Assembly: GCA_963727495.1 (NCBI GenBank)
Contig: CAVSGQ010000018.1
Location: forward strand, 1-64,000
Direction of reading: 5' to 3'
DNA from: Actinophytocola sp963727495
Lineage (GTDB): Bacteria > Actinomycetota > Actinomycetes > Mycobacteriales > Pseudonocardiaceae
Length of the DNA stretch: 64,000 nt
The notes beneath the pieces were generated by a model that saw nothing but the letters and a program-made list of their open reading frames with translations, did no database searches and had not been told where the DNA came from. Positions 46,101-54,041 of this stretch are shown here, in pieces; the first letter of the stretch is position 1, and each line of letters begins with the position of its first letter. Position numbers and translations under genes: made by a program.

Positions 46101-46361
46101 ACATGCAATCCGGGCACCCGGCCGGTGACAGGGGTGTGAACTCGCCTGCCTCGTCTCGACCATCCGCCAGCTCAATGTCGGCCGCGGGTTGCCCAGGCCG
46201 AGAAGAGAGTCGTACCGGCCGTCCACCCCGAGGTGCACGGCCCTGACATCGCCTCCGTGGTTCGCGGTGGCCGCGGCGTCGACCGCCGAGACCAGCGTGA
46301 GCACCATGCTCACTCCGACGAGCACGCGCAGGGACAAGCCAAGGAATCGGGTGCCGGGCAT
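43164..46361 (-). CDS. Secreted GH78 alpha-L-rhamnosidase
   Basis: 1065 residues. ATG 46361 is preferred over the GTG two codons upstream because AGGAG then sits 5 bp away. It has a signal peptide (LGLSLRVLVGVSMVLTLVSA...). The N-terminal beta domains include an insertion around VNVDTGGGGDRLESRVITAI. The Bac_rhamnosid region has TWVFDLGQNIAGRPKLDLRR, then the (alpha/alpha)6 catalytic domain with VFTDCPGREKLSYPADYTMS, TGRFGDEINWGDG and MILAQIDEWFF. It removes terminal alpha-L-rhamnose from plant glycosides or polysaccharides outside the cell. It lies 27 bp behind the remnant of a sugar-binding protein, so it once belonged to an importer operon. Confidence 0.92.
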   Translation of the reverse strand: MPGTRFLGLSLRVLVGVSMVLTLVSAVDAAATANHGGDVRAVHLGVDGRYDSLLGLGNPRPTLSWRMVETRQASSHPCHRPGARIACPADRQTAYEVQAARTVRDLMSGRLLWTTGHMPGARQQVNFGAPLASRDTVAWRVRVWDAYARPSSWSRPSTWTMGLVEQSDWGAARWIDYPDRTENQPMPIFARQFTIPRGKRVADARLYLSGIGLHHTTVNGREITDEVLAPGNSNHQLSTEYRTYDLTRVVRDGGNTIGVELGNGTAYVRRSVTNPAVGRTAPYSWWQSQLKGNSILAADTATGSTTVALDTVTGYHIGGTVNVDTGGGGDRLESRVITAIDTAGSAITFTPALSAPHEAGAKVTGSGNNIAATDPSAGAAVTPRLIGRVEIGFTDGTTDVIVTDRSWRTALGPLVTDAWYSGADYDARREQPGWNRPGSDLSPDARRRDDSTMDWANAGIAPPPNLATKLVARAAEPVRAREELTPVSVTNPAPGTWVFDLGQNIAGRPKLDLRRVPAGTTVRMAPAESLNPDGTVNQASLMGGGGSRGVDLFDTYTAYGGRHGESWHPEFNYFGMQWIQVTGLPDGYTPSRDLVTGVRLQADVPVTGEFTSSDPRINRLHTMARYSFAANMMSVFTDCPGREKLSYPADYTMSMGAIHRNFGLDAYLRTTMHHLVEGQSIADTPMFGNVALKTPVYDWGYTGRFGDEINWGDGIVLVPWFLYDLYGDTQTMTTYYDRMADFVDYIRREKVIPGTQIVNAALADWVAADQTSGRITGTWGYYVMISEMAKMATLTGHTADAEQYGALASDIKRAFNDAFFNDALGRYTANGDAGAEGATQTAQALALDAGIVPENRRDDVVNALVELVQSFHPNGDGPHFSGGTIGMGPIVRALTAAGRDDLLWDLLQEDDQPSYGYFLESTPANPGGMTTMGERWTRGDSKNHMILAQIDEWFFTGLGGIRTDAGTEGRGRLVIQPKPVGDLRHVRSSYDTAQGTARSSWTRSHHRFSLEVTVPPNSTAEVHVPTGDGHHVAAPSRAVFVRTEGEYAVYAVPSGTFRFGSRYGM

Positions 46362-46388
46362 CGTCACTCCTGTCGTCGGCGGGGTCGG

Positions 46389-46618
46389 TCAGGTTCCGGA
46401 CCTGTAGTCGGCGTCCATCGACGCGAGCATCTTGTCCGGAGTCGACTGTCCGCTGAAGATCTCCTGGATACCGGAGAGCATCGTCTGTTGCACCTTGGGG
46501 TTGGGCCACAACTGGTCCATGAACGGCACGGTGCGGTTCTCGTTGAGGAAGGTGGACAATTCGGTGAGAGAGGGGTCGATGTCGTAGCCGGTGTCCGGGA
46601 GCGCAGGAAGGCCGCCCC
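46389..46618 (-). pseudogene. Sugar-binding protein C-terminal remnant
   Basis: The C-terminal 75 residues read GGLPALPDTGYDIDPSLTEL, TVPFMDQLWPNPKVQQTML and IFSGQSTPDKMLASMDADYR. They are about 90 percent identical to the end of the intact binding protein at 47059-48315 (TVPFMDQLWPNPKVQQTMLT, PDKMLAAMDADYK). All upstream sequence has been replaced by the start of a rhamnosidase-like gene in another frame. It is the tail of a deleted paralogue. Confidence 0.8.
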
Positions 46619-47022
46619 AAGCCACTCGTGCCCCTGGTGAGGAACGGCAACGACTCACTGGTCGCCACGCCCACCGTCGACGTGCCCGAGGCGGCGGACA
46701 CCGTGACGAAGGGGTTTCCGCCGACCTCCTTGCCGAAGTCGAGCACGACGATGGCCGGCGCCCCTCCGGATGGCACGCTCAGCACGGTCGATCCGCTCTG
46801 GCCGGTCAGCGCGCCGGCGTTGGTCACGGAGCCGTGTGTGCGCACGACACCGACCGGCCGGACGGTGCCGCTCGACGGGGCGGGCACCAGGGCCTGCCAG
46901 TTCGGGTTGGCCGGCCAGGTCGGCAGGTCGGCGACGGTGGCCACCGACTCGACCGGCACCGCGAGAGAGATCGCCACGAACACGGCCGTGATGGCCATCG
47001 CCCGTCTGGTGATGGTTCTCAT
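46615..47022 (-). pseudogene. N-terminal remnant of a second secreted rhamnosidase-like protein
   Basis: ATG 47022 (GGGGGAA upstream) opens a signal peptide (AMAITAVFVAISLAVPVES). A mature start DLPTWPANPNWQALVPAPSS follows, then VVLDFGKEVGGNPFVTVSAA and STVGVATSESLPFLTRG. The LDFGKEVGG block is the N-terminal beta-sandwich of secreted GH78-like rhamnosidases. After about 135 residues it runs out of frame into the binding-protein tail. It lies 36 bp behind the intact binding-protein gene, mirroring the order at 46389/46361. Confidence 0.65.
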
Positions 47023-47058
47023 GTTTCCCCCATGACGGTGAAGAAACCGGGCCGGGCC

Positions 47059-48315
47059 TTATGTTCCAGCCTTGTAGTCAGCGTCCATGGCGGCGAGCAT
47101 CTTGTCCGGAGTGGACTGTCCGCTGAAGATCTCCTGGATGCCGGTGAGCATGGTCTGCTGCACCTTGGGGTTGGGCCAGAGCTGATCCATGAACGGCACG
47201 GTCTTGCCCTCGGTGATGTACGTCTGGACCTCGCTCAGGGCCGGGTCGACCTTGGACGCGGGGTTGGGCAGCGCCGGCAGGCTGCCCTGCTTCTCGTTGA
47301 AGACGCTCATCCCCTCCGGCGACATCACGTAGTTGACGAACTTCAGCGCCAGGTCCGGGTTCTTGGCCTTCGCGTTGACCCCGTAGCCGGCGCCGGCCGC
47401 TGCGGGCATGATGAACTTCGCCTTGTCGTCGGTGGCCGGCACCGCCGTGATGGTGAACGTGGCGCTCGGGTTCTGCTGCTTGAGCAGGGCGACCACCCAG
47501 TTGCCCTGGATGATGCCGAGGGTCTTGCCGGTGGCGGCGAGCTTCTGGCTGGCCTCGTAGCTGGTGCCGAGCGGGTTGGCCTGGAAACAACCGGACTTGG
47601 CCATCTGCTGGTACTTGGCCATGGCGGTGGTCCACGCCGAGTCGGCGAAGGTGGTCTGGCCGGACTGCATCTTCTTGTCGAAGTCCGGATCGTCGCCGTA
47701 GACGATCGTGGCGACCAGTCCATAGAGGACGATCTGGGTGACCCAGTTGTCCTGGATGCCCAGTGCATAGGCGGATGTGCCCTTGGCCTTGGCGGCCTTG
47801 CAGAACCCGAGCAGCTCGGTCCAGGTGCTCGGCGGGGTGAGTCCGGCCTTGGTCATGGCCTGCGTGTTGTAGATCGCGCCGATGCCGTTGACGCCGAAGA
47901 TCGCGTTGTAGGTCTTGCCCTTGTACTGCGCGACGTCCTTGACGACGTCGGGGTACTTGTCGGCCCAGGGCTGGTCGGACAGGTCACGCAGGTAGCCCGG
48001 CTTGGCTAGCACATAGGTGGCGCCCGGGTTGCCGTTGCCCGGCCACACCGTCATCACGTCCGGCGCGGTGCCCGACGACAACTGAGTGCGGATCTGCTGC
48101 TGGTACTGGTCCGCGCCACTGGTCGTGAGGTTCACCTTGACGCCCGGGTTGGCCTTCTCGAAGGCCTTCACGACGTCCTCGATGGAACCCTGGTCGACCG
48201 AGGCCACGGTCAGGGTCTTCGAGTCGCCGCCGGAACCGGCATTGGTGCCACCACTGCAGGCCGCCAGCATGCTGGCGGCGGTGACCGCGGCGAGTAAGGC
48301 AGGCAGAGTTTTCAT
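47059..48315 (-). CDS. Carbohydrate ABC transporter substrate-binding lipoprotein
   Basis: 418 residues, ATG 48315 with GAGGGAG upstream and an ATGA overlap with the rhamnosidase stop. It has a lipobox in VTAASMLAACSGG. Mature protein of the MalE/UgpB type (SBP_bac_1): LTVASVDQGSIEDVVKAFEK, SSGTAPDVMTVWPGNGNPGA, GVNGIGAIYNTQAMTKAGL and LGIIQGNWVVALL. It works with the MalFG-type permeases encoded upstream. With a rhamnosidase in the same operon the ligand is probably a rhamnosylated oligosaccharide or glycoside. No dedicated ATPase is present, so a shared MsiK-like ATPase is likely. Confidence 0.9.
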   Translation of the reverse strand: MKTLPALLAAVTAASMLAACSGGTNAGSGGDSKTLTVASVDQGSIEDVVKAFEKANPGVKVNLTTSGADQYQQQIRTQLSSGTAPDVMTVWPGNGNPGATYVLAKPGYLRDLSDQPWADKYPDVVKDVAQYKGKTYNAIFGVNGIGAIYNTQAMTKAGLTPPSTWTELLGFCKAAKAKGTSAYALGIQDNWVTQIVLYGLVATIVYGDDPDFDKKMQSGQTTFADSAWTTAMAKYQQMAKSGCFQANPLGTSYEASQKLAATGKTLGIIQGNWVVALLKQQNPSATFTITAVPATDDKAKFIMPAAAGAGYGVNAKAKNPDLALKFVNYVMSPEGMSVFNEKQGSLPALPNPASKVDPALSEVQTYITEGKTVPFMDQLWPNPKVQQTMLTGIQEIFSGQSTPDKMLAAMDADYKAGT

Positions 48316-50957
48316 GGTGTCTCCCTCGAGAAGGGGGCGGTGACGACGTGGTTGCCGGACGAGAGCCGCAGCGTCGCGCCGGCGGCGTCGAGCACGCCGG
48401 ACCGGTCCGCGACCCACACGCCGTCCGGGTCGGCGGTGGGCACCTCGAGCAGGGCGGTGCTGCCGGGCGGCACCGTGACGTTCACGGTGATCCGCCCCCC
48501 GGCGAGTGACCAGCCGCAGGCGACCTTCCCCCGCGCGGTCTCCTGCTCCGCCCTGGCCCAGGTGAGCGTGCCGCCCGGCAGCGGGCGCAATAGCAACTCG
48601 CGGTAGGCGACCGAGTCGGGTGTCTGGTCGATGCCGGCGACACGGCCGTAGAGCCAGTCGCCGACGCAGCCCAGGCTGTAGTGGTTGAACGAGTTCATCG
48701 CCGCGGCCTGGAACCCACCGTGCTCGGTCCAGCCGTCCCAGCGTTCCCAGATCGTGGTGGCGCCGTGCCGGATCGAGTAGCCCCACGACGGGTACTCCTC
48801 CTGCTGCAGCAACGCGTACGCGAGGTCGGCGCGGCCGTGGTCGGCGAGCACCGGGCACAGCAGCGCGACGCCAACGAACCCGGTCGTGAGCCGGATGTCG
48901 CGCTTCTCGATGTCGGCCGCCAGATGCTCCACCACCGCCGGCACGAGGTCCTCCGGCACGAGCCGGAACGCCAGCGCCAACAGGTAGGCGGTCTGGGTGC
49001 CGCCTTCGACCCGCCCTGTTTCGTCCACATAGGACTCGACGAACGCCGCGCGGACGGCGGCGTGCAAGGCGCGGTGCTCGGCGGCGACGTCGTTGCGGCC
49101 GAGCACGTCGGCGGCCCGCGCCACGATGTCCGCGCTGCGGGCGAAGTGCGCGGTCGACAGCACGTCGCGCGGGGTGGCGGCGTCGACCTGCAGCCAGTCG
49201 CCATAGGAGTTGCCGGTGCGCTGCCGCCACCGCAGGTCGGGGTTGTGCCGGCGGATGTGCGCGACCCAGGCGACCATCGCGGCGAAGCACCGCTCGAGTA
49301 CGCGTCGGTCGCCGTAGGTGCGCCACAGGTGCCACGGGATGATCACGCCCGCGTCGCCCCACGCCGGCGCGGCCTCGCGGTCCAGCACGATCGCGGGGGC
49401 GACGTCGCGGAACGCGCCGTCGGCGTCCTGGCCGTCGACGACGTCGCGCAGCCAGCGGACGAAGAACGCGGCGACGTCCGCATTGCGGCTGGCGGTCGGG
49501 GCGAAGACCTGGGCGTCGCCGAGCCAGCCGAGGCGCTCGTCGCGCTGCGGGCAGTCGGTGGGCACGGCGACGAAGTTGCCCTGCTGGCTGCGGACGATGT
49601 TGGCCTGCAACAGGTTCACCATGTCGTCGGAGCATTCGAATTGCCCGGTCCACGGCGTGGCGTTGTGCAGCACGCGGGCCACCACGTCGGCCGACGCGAG
49701 CTCGCCGGGGTAGCCGTCGACCTCGACGTAGCGGAAGCCGTGGACGGTGAACCGGGGCTCGAAAACCTCGGTCGCCTCGCCGGCGGCGACGTAGACGTCA
49801 GTGGCCCTGGCTCGCCGCAGGTTTGCCACGTACAGCTCGCCGGCGTCGAGGATCTCCGCGTGCCGCAGCACGATCCGCCGGCCGCGGGTGGCGCCGCGGA
49901 CGGTCAACCGCACCCGCCCGACCACGTTCTGTCCGAAGTCGACGACGAACCGGCCGGCTTCCCGTCCGGTCACGGAGATCGCCGGCACCTCCCGGGTTAC
50001 TCGGATCGGCTGGTCCGGCTCCGCCACGAGCTGGCCGAGGTCGGTGTCGACGACCGCCACCGGCCGGCCAGGTCCGTCCGGCATGGACGCATGGACGTGC
50101 TCGCCCATGAGCAGGTCGGCTGACCGGGTGGCGCCCGGCCGCTCGGTCCACGCGCCGTCGGTGGCCACCACCTGGCGCGAGCCGTCGGCGAAGTCGACCA
50201 CCAGCTGGGCCAGGAGCGCCGGCCGGTCGCCGTAGTGCTGCCCGGCACGCTGTGGGCTGAAGCCGACATACCCGCTCCACCAGCCGTCGGCGACGGCGAC
50301 GCCCAGCACGTTGGTTCCCGTGCGCAGCAACGAGGTCACGTCATAGGTCTGGTACTGCAACCGGCGGTGGTACTCCGTCCAACCCGGAGCCAGCTCGACG
50401 TCGCCGACGCGCACACCGTTCAGCGCAGCCTCGTAGACACCGCGCGCGGTGGCGTACAGGCGGGCCCGCGCCGGCTCACGCGACAGCTCGAACGCGCGCC
50501 GCAGCTCCAGCGGCGGCTCGTCGAACGGCGGCTCCTCGCCCGTCGGCGGGTCGACCGGGGGCAGACCGCGCGGGTCGCGGCCCACCCATGCCGCGGTCCA
50601 GTCCTCGCGGTGCAGCAGGCCGGTTTCGAACCAGCTCTCCCCCACCGCCCGGTCACCACACTCGTCCCACACCTCGACCCGCCAGTGGTAGCGCGTGGCC
50701 GACCGGAGCACCGGACCGTCCCAGGCCACCAGCAGCCCCTCACCGGACCCCACCCGGCCGCTGTCCCACAGCAGCCGGGTGGGGTCGTCGAGGTCGGTCG
50801 GGCGTTCGGCGGCGGTGATCCGGTAGGCGGTCTGCGCAGCGCCGCGCCGGTCGCACTCGAGCTTCCAGGACAGCCGCGGGTGCGGTGCGTCCACCCCGAG
50901 CGGCTCGGTGAGCTGCTCGGTGGTGAGGCCGTACGGGCGCAGCGTGTTCTGGCTCAT
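48312..50957 (-). CDS. Cytoplasmic GH78 alpha-L-rhamnosidase
   Basis: 881 residues without a signal peptide. It starts MSQNTLRPYGLTTEQLTEPL, the usual start of intracellular GH78 proteins with a Bac_rhamnosid_N region (GVDAPHPRLSWKLE). The beta-sandwich has FVVDFGQNVVGRVRLTVRG. The catalytic domain has VPTDCPQRDERLGWLGDAQV (the GH78 acid motif), APAWGDAGVIIPWHLWRTYG and TIWERWDGWTEHGGFQ. It is flanked by permease and binding-protein genes with ATGA overlaps on both sides. It would hydrolyse rhamnosides after import, releasing L-rhamnose for the pathway at 32-42 kb. Confidence 0.92.
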   Translation of the reverse strand: MSQNTLRPYGLTTEQLTEPLGVDAPHPRLSWKLECDRRGAAQTAYRITAAERPTDLDDPTRLLWDSGRVGSGEGLLVAWDGPVLRSATRYHWRVEVWDECGDRAVGESWFETGLLHREDWTAAWVGRDPRGLPPVDPPTGEEPPFDEPPLELRRAFELSREPARARLYATARGVYEAALNGVRVGDVELAPGWTEYHRRLQYQTYDVTSLLRTGTNVLGVAVADGWWSGYVGFSPQRAGQHYGDRPALLAQLVVDFADGSRQVVATDGAWTERPGATRSADLLMGEHVHASMPDGPGRPVAVVDTDLGQLVAEPDQPIRVTREVPAISVTGREAGRFVVDFGQNVVGRVRLTVRGATRGRRIVLRHAEILDAGELYVANLRRARATDVYVAAGEATEVFEPRFTVHGFRYVEVDGYPGELASADVVARVLHNATPWTGQFECSDDMVNLLQANIVRSQQGNFVAVPTDCPQRDERLGWLGDAQVFAPTASRNADVAAFFVRWLRDVVDGQDADGAFRDVAPAIVLDREAAPAWGDAGVIIPWHLWRTYGDRRVLERCFAAMVAWVAHIRRHNPDLRWRQRTGNSYGDWLQVDAATPRDVLSTAHFARSADIVARAADVLGRNDVAAEHRALHAAVRAAFVESYVDETGRVEGGTQTAYLLALAFRLVPEDLVPAVVEHLAADIEKRDIRLTTGFVGVALLCPVLADHGRADLAYALLQQEEYPSWGYSIRHGATTIWERWDGWTEHGGFQAAAMNSFNHYSLGCVGDWLYGRVAGIDQTPDSVAYRELLLRPLPGGTLTWARAEQETARGKVACGWSLAGGRITVNVTVPPGSTALLEVPTADPDGVWVADRSGVLDAAGATLRLSSGNHVVTAPFSRETP

Positions 50958-51775
50958 CCGCGCAGCCCTCCGGCGAAACCGTTGATGATGCTGCGTTGCA
51001 GCGCGAAGTACACGACCAGGATCGGCACGATGCTGATCACCAGCGCGGCGAAGATGAGGTTCCAGTCCGAGACGTACTGGCCGACGAAGCCGGCGATCGC
51101 GACCGGCATCGTCTGCTGCGCGCTGCCGGACAGGTACAGCAGCGGGGTGAAGAAGTCGTTCCACACGAACACGGCGTTGAGCACCAGCGCGGTCACGGTG
51201 ACCGGTTTGAGCATGGGGAACACCACGTACCGGAAGCTCTGCAGCGGCGTGCACCCGTCGATGAGCGCGGCGTCCTCGAAGTCACGCGGCAGCGCACGCA
51301 GGAACCCGACGTAGAGGAACACCGTGAACGGCACCTGCAGTCCGGAGTAGAACAGCACCAGCGCCCACGGCGTGCCGAGCAGGCCGAGATCGCGCATCGT
51401 CTGATACAGCGGCAACGCGGCCAACTGGAACGGCAGCAGCAGCCCCAACATGATCAGCAGGAATGTCCCCCGGGACCAACGCGCGGCCACGCGGGCCAGC
51501 GGGTAGGCCGCCAGCGACGACACCGCCAGCACGATGACGACGCTCACCACGGTCACCAGCGCGCTGTTGGCTAGCGCGCCACCCAACTGGCCCTGGTCCC
51601 ACGCCTGGCTGAAGTTGTCCAACGTGGGCGAAGTCGTCGGCCGGATCGGCGACGAGGCGTCCGACGGCGGCCGGACGGCCAGGTTCACCAGGACGTACAC
51701 CGGAAACCCGACGATCAACGCGACGGCGATCATCACCAGTTCCAGCGCGAACGTGCGGGCACGGTACTTGCTCAC
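50954..51775 (-). CDS. Carbohydrate ABC transporter permease (MalG type)
   Basis: 273 residues with six membrane helices. The EAA-loop motif FEDAALIDGCTPLQSFRYVV contacts the ATPase. Helices include FALELVMIAVALIVGFPVYV, LVTVVSVVIVLAVSSLAAYP and VISIVPILVVYFALQRSI. It has the usual MalG end (QRSIINGFAGGLRG, matching the family F-x-GLTxGAVKG ending). It overlaps both neighbours by four bases. It pairs with the MalF-type permease at 51772. Confidence 0.92.
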   Translation of the reverse strand: MSKYRARTFALELVMIAVALIVGFPVYVLVNLAVRPPSDASSPIRPTTSPTLDNFSQAWDQGQLGGALANSALVTVVSVVIVLAVSSLAAYPLARVAARWSRGTFLLIMLGLLLPFQLAALPLYQTMRDLGLLGTPWALVLFYSGLQVPFTVFLYVGFLRALPRDFEDAALIDGCTPLQSFRYVVFPMLKPVTVTALVLNAVFVWNDFFTPLLYLSGSAQQTMPVAIAGFVGQYVSDWNLIFAALVISIVPILVVYFALQRSIINGFAGGLRG

Positions 51776-52722
51776 GCCGCGGCCCTCTTCTCGTTGCGGG
51801 ACAGCACCGCGTACTGCCCGGTCGAGACGACCGCCACGACGATCGTCAGCACGACCGCGAGCGCGATGCTGTAGCCGAACTCGCCCAGGGTGAAGGCGTC
51901 CTTGTAGATCAGCGTCGACAGCGTGTCGGTCGCGTGCCCCGGCCCGCCGCCGGTCAACGCGAACACCTGGTCGAACAGCTTGATCCCGCCGATGATCGAC
52001 AGCATCAGGTTGATCGTGAACGCCGGCGCGAGCAGCGGGCGGGTGACCGACCAGAACCGCCGCACCGGACCCGCGCCGTCCAGGTCCGCCGCCTCATGGA
52101 TCTCCCGAGGTATCGACTGCAGCCCGGCCAGGAAGATCACCATGGAGTAGCCGGAGAACTGCCACACGATGACCGCCACGACCGACCACAGCGCGAGCTT
52201 CGGGTCGCCCAGCCAGTCCTGCTGCCAGGAGGTCAGCCCTACCGCGTCGAGCAGGCTGTTCACCGCGCCGTCCGGACCGAGCAGGTTGCGCCACAGGTAG
52301 GCGGTCACGATCGGGGTGACCACCGCCGGGGCGAACAGGAACACCCGCAACACGTTGCGCGACTTGATCGCGCTGTTGACGCCGAGCGCCAGCAGCAATC
52401 CGAGTCCATTTTGGATGATCGTGATCGCCACCGCGATCAGCAGCGTGTGCCCGACCGCCCCCATTGCGTCGGCATCATCGAGCATGTCGGCGAAGTTGCG
52501 CAGACCGACGAACGAGAAATCGGGGCTGAGGCCGTCCCAGTTGGTGAACGCATAGGTCACCCCGCGAACGGCCGGCACCAGCACCACGAACGCGAACAGC
52601 ACCATCGCGGGCAGCGCGAACCACCACGGCGGATCCACCCGGCGACGTCCGGCGAGCCGGACGGGCGCGGCGACGACCGGGGCCTGACGATTGTCGGTCG
52701 CGGCGACGGTCACCGGGTCCAC
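51772..52722 (-). CDS. Carbohydrate ABC transporter permease (MalF type)
   Basis: 316 residues at most. GTG 52722 and GTG 52713 are both possible; the second has AGAAGG at a better distance (about 8 bp). Six helices include WWFALPAMVLFAFVVLVPAV, VGHTLLIAVAITIIQNGLGL and FGYSIALAVVLTIVVAVVST. The EAA loop is EIHEAADLDGAGPVRRFWSV. It is the first gene of the leftward rhamnoside operon, with a LacI-type operator 6 bp upstream of the GTG. Confidence 0.9.
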   Translation of the reverse strand: MDPVTVAATDNRQAPVVAAPVRLAGRRRVDPPWWFALPAMVLFAFVVLVPAVRGVTYAFTNWDGLSPDFSFVGLRNFADMLDDADAMGAVGHTLLIAVAITIIQNGLGLLLALGVNSAIKSRNVLRVFLFAPAVVTPIVTAYLWRNLLGPDGAVNSLLDAVGLTSWQQDWLGDPKLALWSVVAVIVWQFSGYSMVIFLAGLQSIPREIHEAADLDGAGPVRRFWSVTRPLLAPAFTINLMLSIIGGIKLFDQVFALTGGGPGHATDTLSTLIYKDAFTLGEFGYSIALAVVLTIVVAVVSTGQYAVLSRNEKRAAA

Positions 52723-52727
52723 CTTCT

Positions 52728-52742
52728 TTTGAAACGTTCAAA
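52728..52742. promoter_or_regulatory. LacI-type operator at the rhamnoside operon start
   Basis: TTTGAAACGTTCAAA: perfect 6-bp arms around ACG, ending 6 bp upstream of the first permease GTG. Occupancy would block translation initiation or elongation as well as transcription. It resembles the ATGAAACGTTTCAT site of the rhamnose operon, so cross-talk between the two LacI proteins is possible. Confidence 0.65.
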
Positions 52743-52804
52743 TCAATGGGCGTGCAAAACCCGCCCAACATCGAACCGGCCACCCCGCTGGCACCACTCC
52801 GTGG

Positions 52805-52816
52805 GTAACGTTTTAC
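52805..52816. promoter_or_regulatory. Second candidate LacI operator in the divergent spacer
   Basis: GTAACGTTTTAC has inverted arms GTAA/TTAC around CGTT and shares the AACGTT core with the sites at 52728 and 52912. It lies mid-spacer between the two divergent transcription units. Confidence 0.4.
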
Positions 52817-52911
52817 GAGCGTTGCGGCCGACTCTAGGAGCATGTCGGCATGACGTCAAGATATCTGCAGTGCTACATGGCGGCTACCAGCGCGCGGTTG
52901 ACTTACACTGC

Positions 52912-52923
52912 GGTAACGTTGCC
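52912..52923. promoter_or_regulatory. Candidate autoregulatory LacI operator
   Basis: GGTAACGTTGCC is a near-palindrome (one mismatched pair) around AACGTT, 17 bp upstream of the LacI-type ATG at 52941. The position suits autorepression. Confidence 0.45.
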
Positions 52924-52940
52924 CGTCGGAAGGAACCCGG

Positions 52941-53969
52941 ATGGACCCACAGCCCCGGCGCGTCACCATCATCGACGTCGCGGCGCATGCCCAGGTGTCC
53001 ACCACCGCCGTGTCCAAGGTGCTGCGCAACGCCTACGGCACCAGCCCGGCCATGCGGGCCAAGGTCCATGCGGCGATCGCCGAGCTGGGCTATCGGCCGC
53101 ACGCCGGGGCCAGGGCCATGCGCGGCCAGACCTACACCATCGGCGTGATGCTGCCCGACCTGCGCAACCCCTTCTTCCCCGACATCGTCGACGGCCTCAC
53201 CGGACATCTACGAGACACCGACTACCAGGTCCTCGTCGGCCCCAGCCACTGCAACGGCGAGCACGCGGAAGCCAAGGTCACCGAGGCGATGGTCGATCGC
53301 GGCATGGACGGCCTGGTCCTCATCGCCCCCGTCGCACCGCGACGTCACCTCGAACGGATCGCCCGCACGGTGCCCACCGTGGTCGTCGGCCGGCACGGCC
53401 ATTCCACCGTCTACGACACGGTCGCAGACGACGACACCACCGGCGCCAGGCTCATCGTCGACCACCTCGCCGACCTCGGGCACTGCCACATCGCCCACAT
53501 CGAACACCACGAGACCAACCCCACCCGCCTCGCCGAGATGCCCAACGCCATCCGCGCCGAGGGCTACCGGGCGGCCATGCACGCCCACCGCCTCGAACCC
53601 GACATCGTCTCCACCAGCTACACCCGAGAAGGCGGATACGAAGGCGCGCAACAACTCCTCGCCCGCGCGCGCCGGCCCACCGCGATCTTTGCCGGCGCCG
53701 ACATCGTCGCCATCGGCGTCCTCGAGGCCCTGACCGAAGCCGGCCTGACCGTTCCCGCAGACATCTCCGTCGCCGGCTACGACAACACCAACTTCGCCGC
53801 CCTCGGCCCGATCTCGCTCACCAGCGTCGACCAGGCCGGCCACCACATCGGAGCCACCGCCGCGAAGCTCCTGCTCGACCGAATCGCCGATCGCGGCAGA
53901 CCAACCGCCCAGGTCAAACTCTCCCCCACGCTCATCATCCGCCGCAGCACCGCCGCCCCGCCGGCGTGA
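52941..53969 (+). CDS. LacI-family regulator of the rhamnoside operon
   Basis: 342 residues, ATG 52941 with GGAAGGAA upstream. HTH VTIIDVAAHAQVSTTAVSKV, hinge RPHAGARAMRG, then the periplasmic-binding-like ligand domain beginning YTIGVMLPDLRNPFFPDIVD, with DDDTTGARLIVDHLADLGHC and VAGYDNTNFAALGPISLTSV. It is divergent from the permease/rhamnosidase operon, and three AACGTT-centred sites lie between them. Probably released by rhamnose or an imported rhamnoside. Confidence 0.9.
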   Translation: MDPQPRRVTIIDVAAHAQVSTTAVSKVLRNAYGTSPAMRAKVHAAIAELGYRPHAGARAMRGQTYTIGVMLPDLRNPFFPDIVDGLTGHLRDTDYQVLVGPSHCNGEHAEAKVTEAMVDRGMDGLVLIAPVAPRRHLERIARTVPTVVVGRHGHSTVYDTVADDDTTGARLIVDHLADLGHCHIAHIEHHETNPTRLAEMPNAIRAEGYRAAMHAHRLEPDIVSTSYTREGGYEGAQQLLARARRPTAIFAGADIVAIGVLEALTEAGLTVPADISVAGYDNTNFAALGPISLTSVDQAGHHIGATAAKLLLDRIADRGRPTAQVKLSPTLIIRRSTAAPPA

Positions 53970-54041
53970 GAGACCAGCTCCCGGCCGGCCCCAGAGGGAT
54001 ACCAGAGCGCAAAGTGTGTGCTCTCCGAAGAAGGAGGTCCG

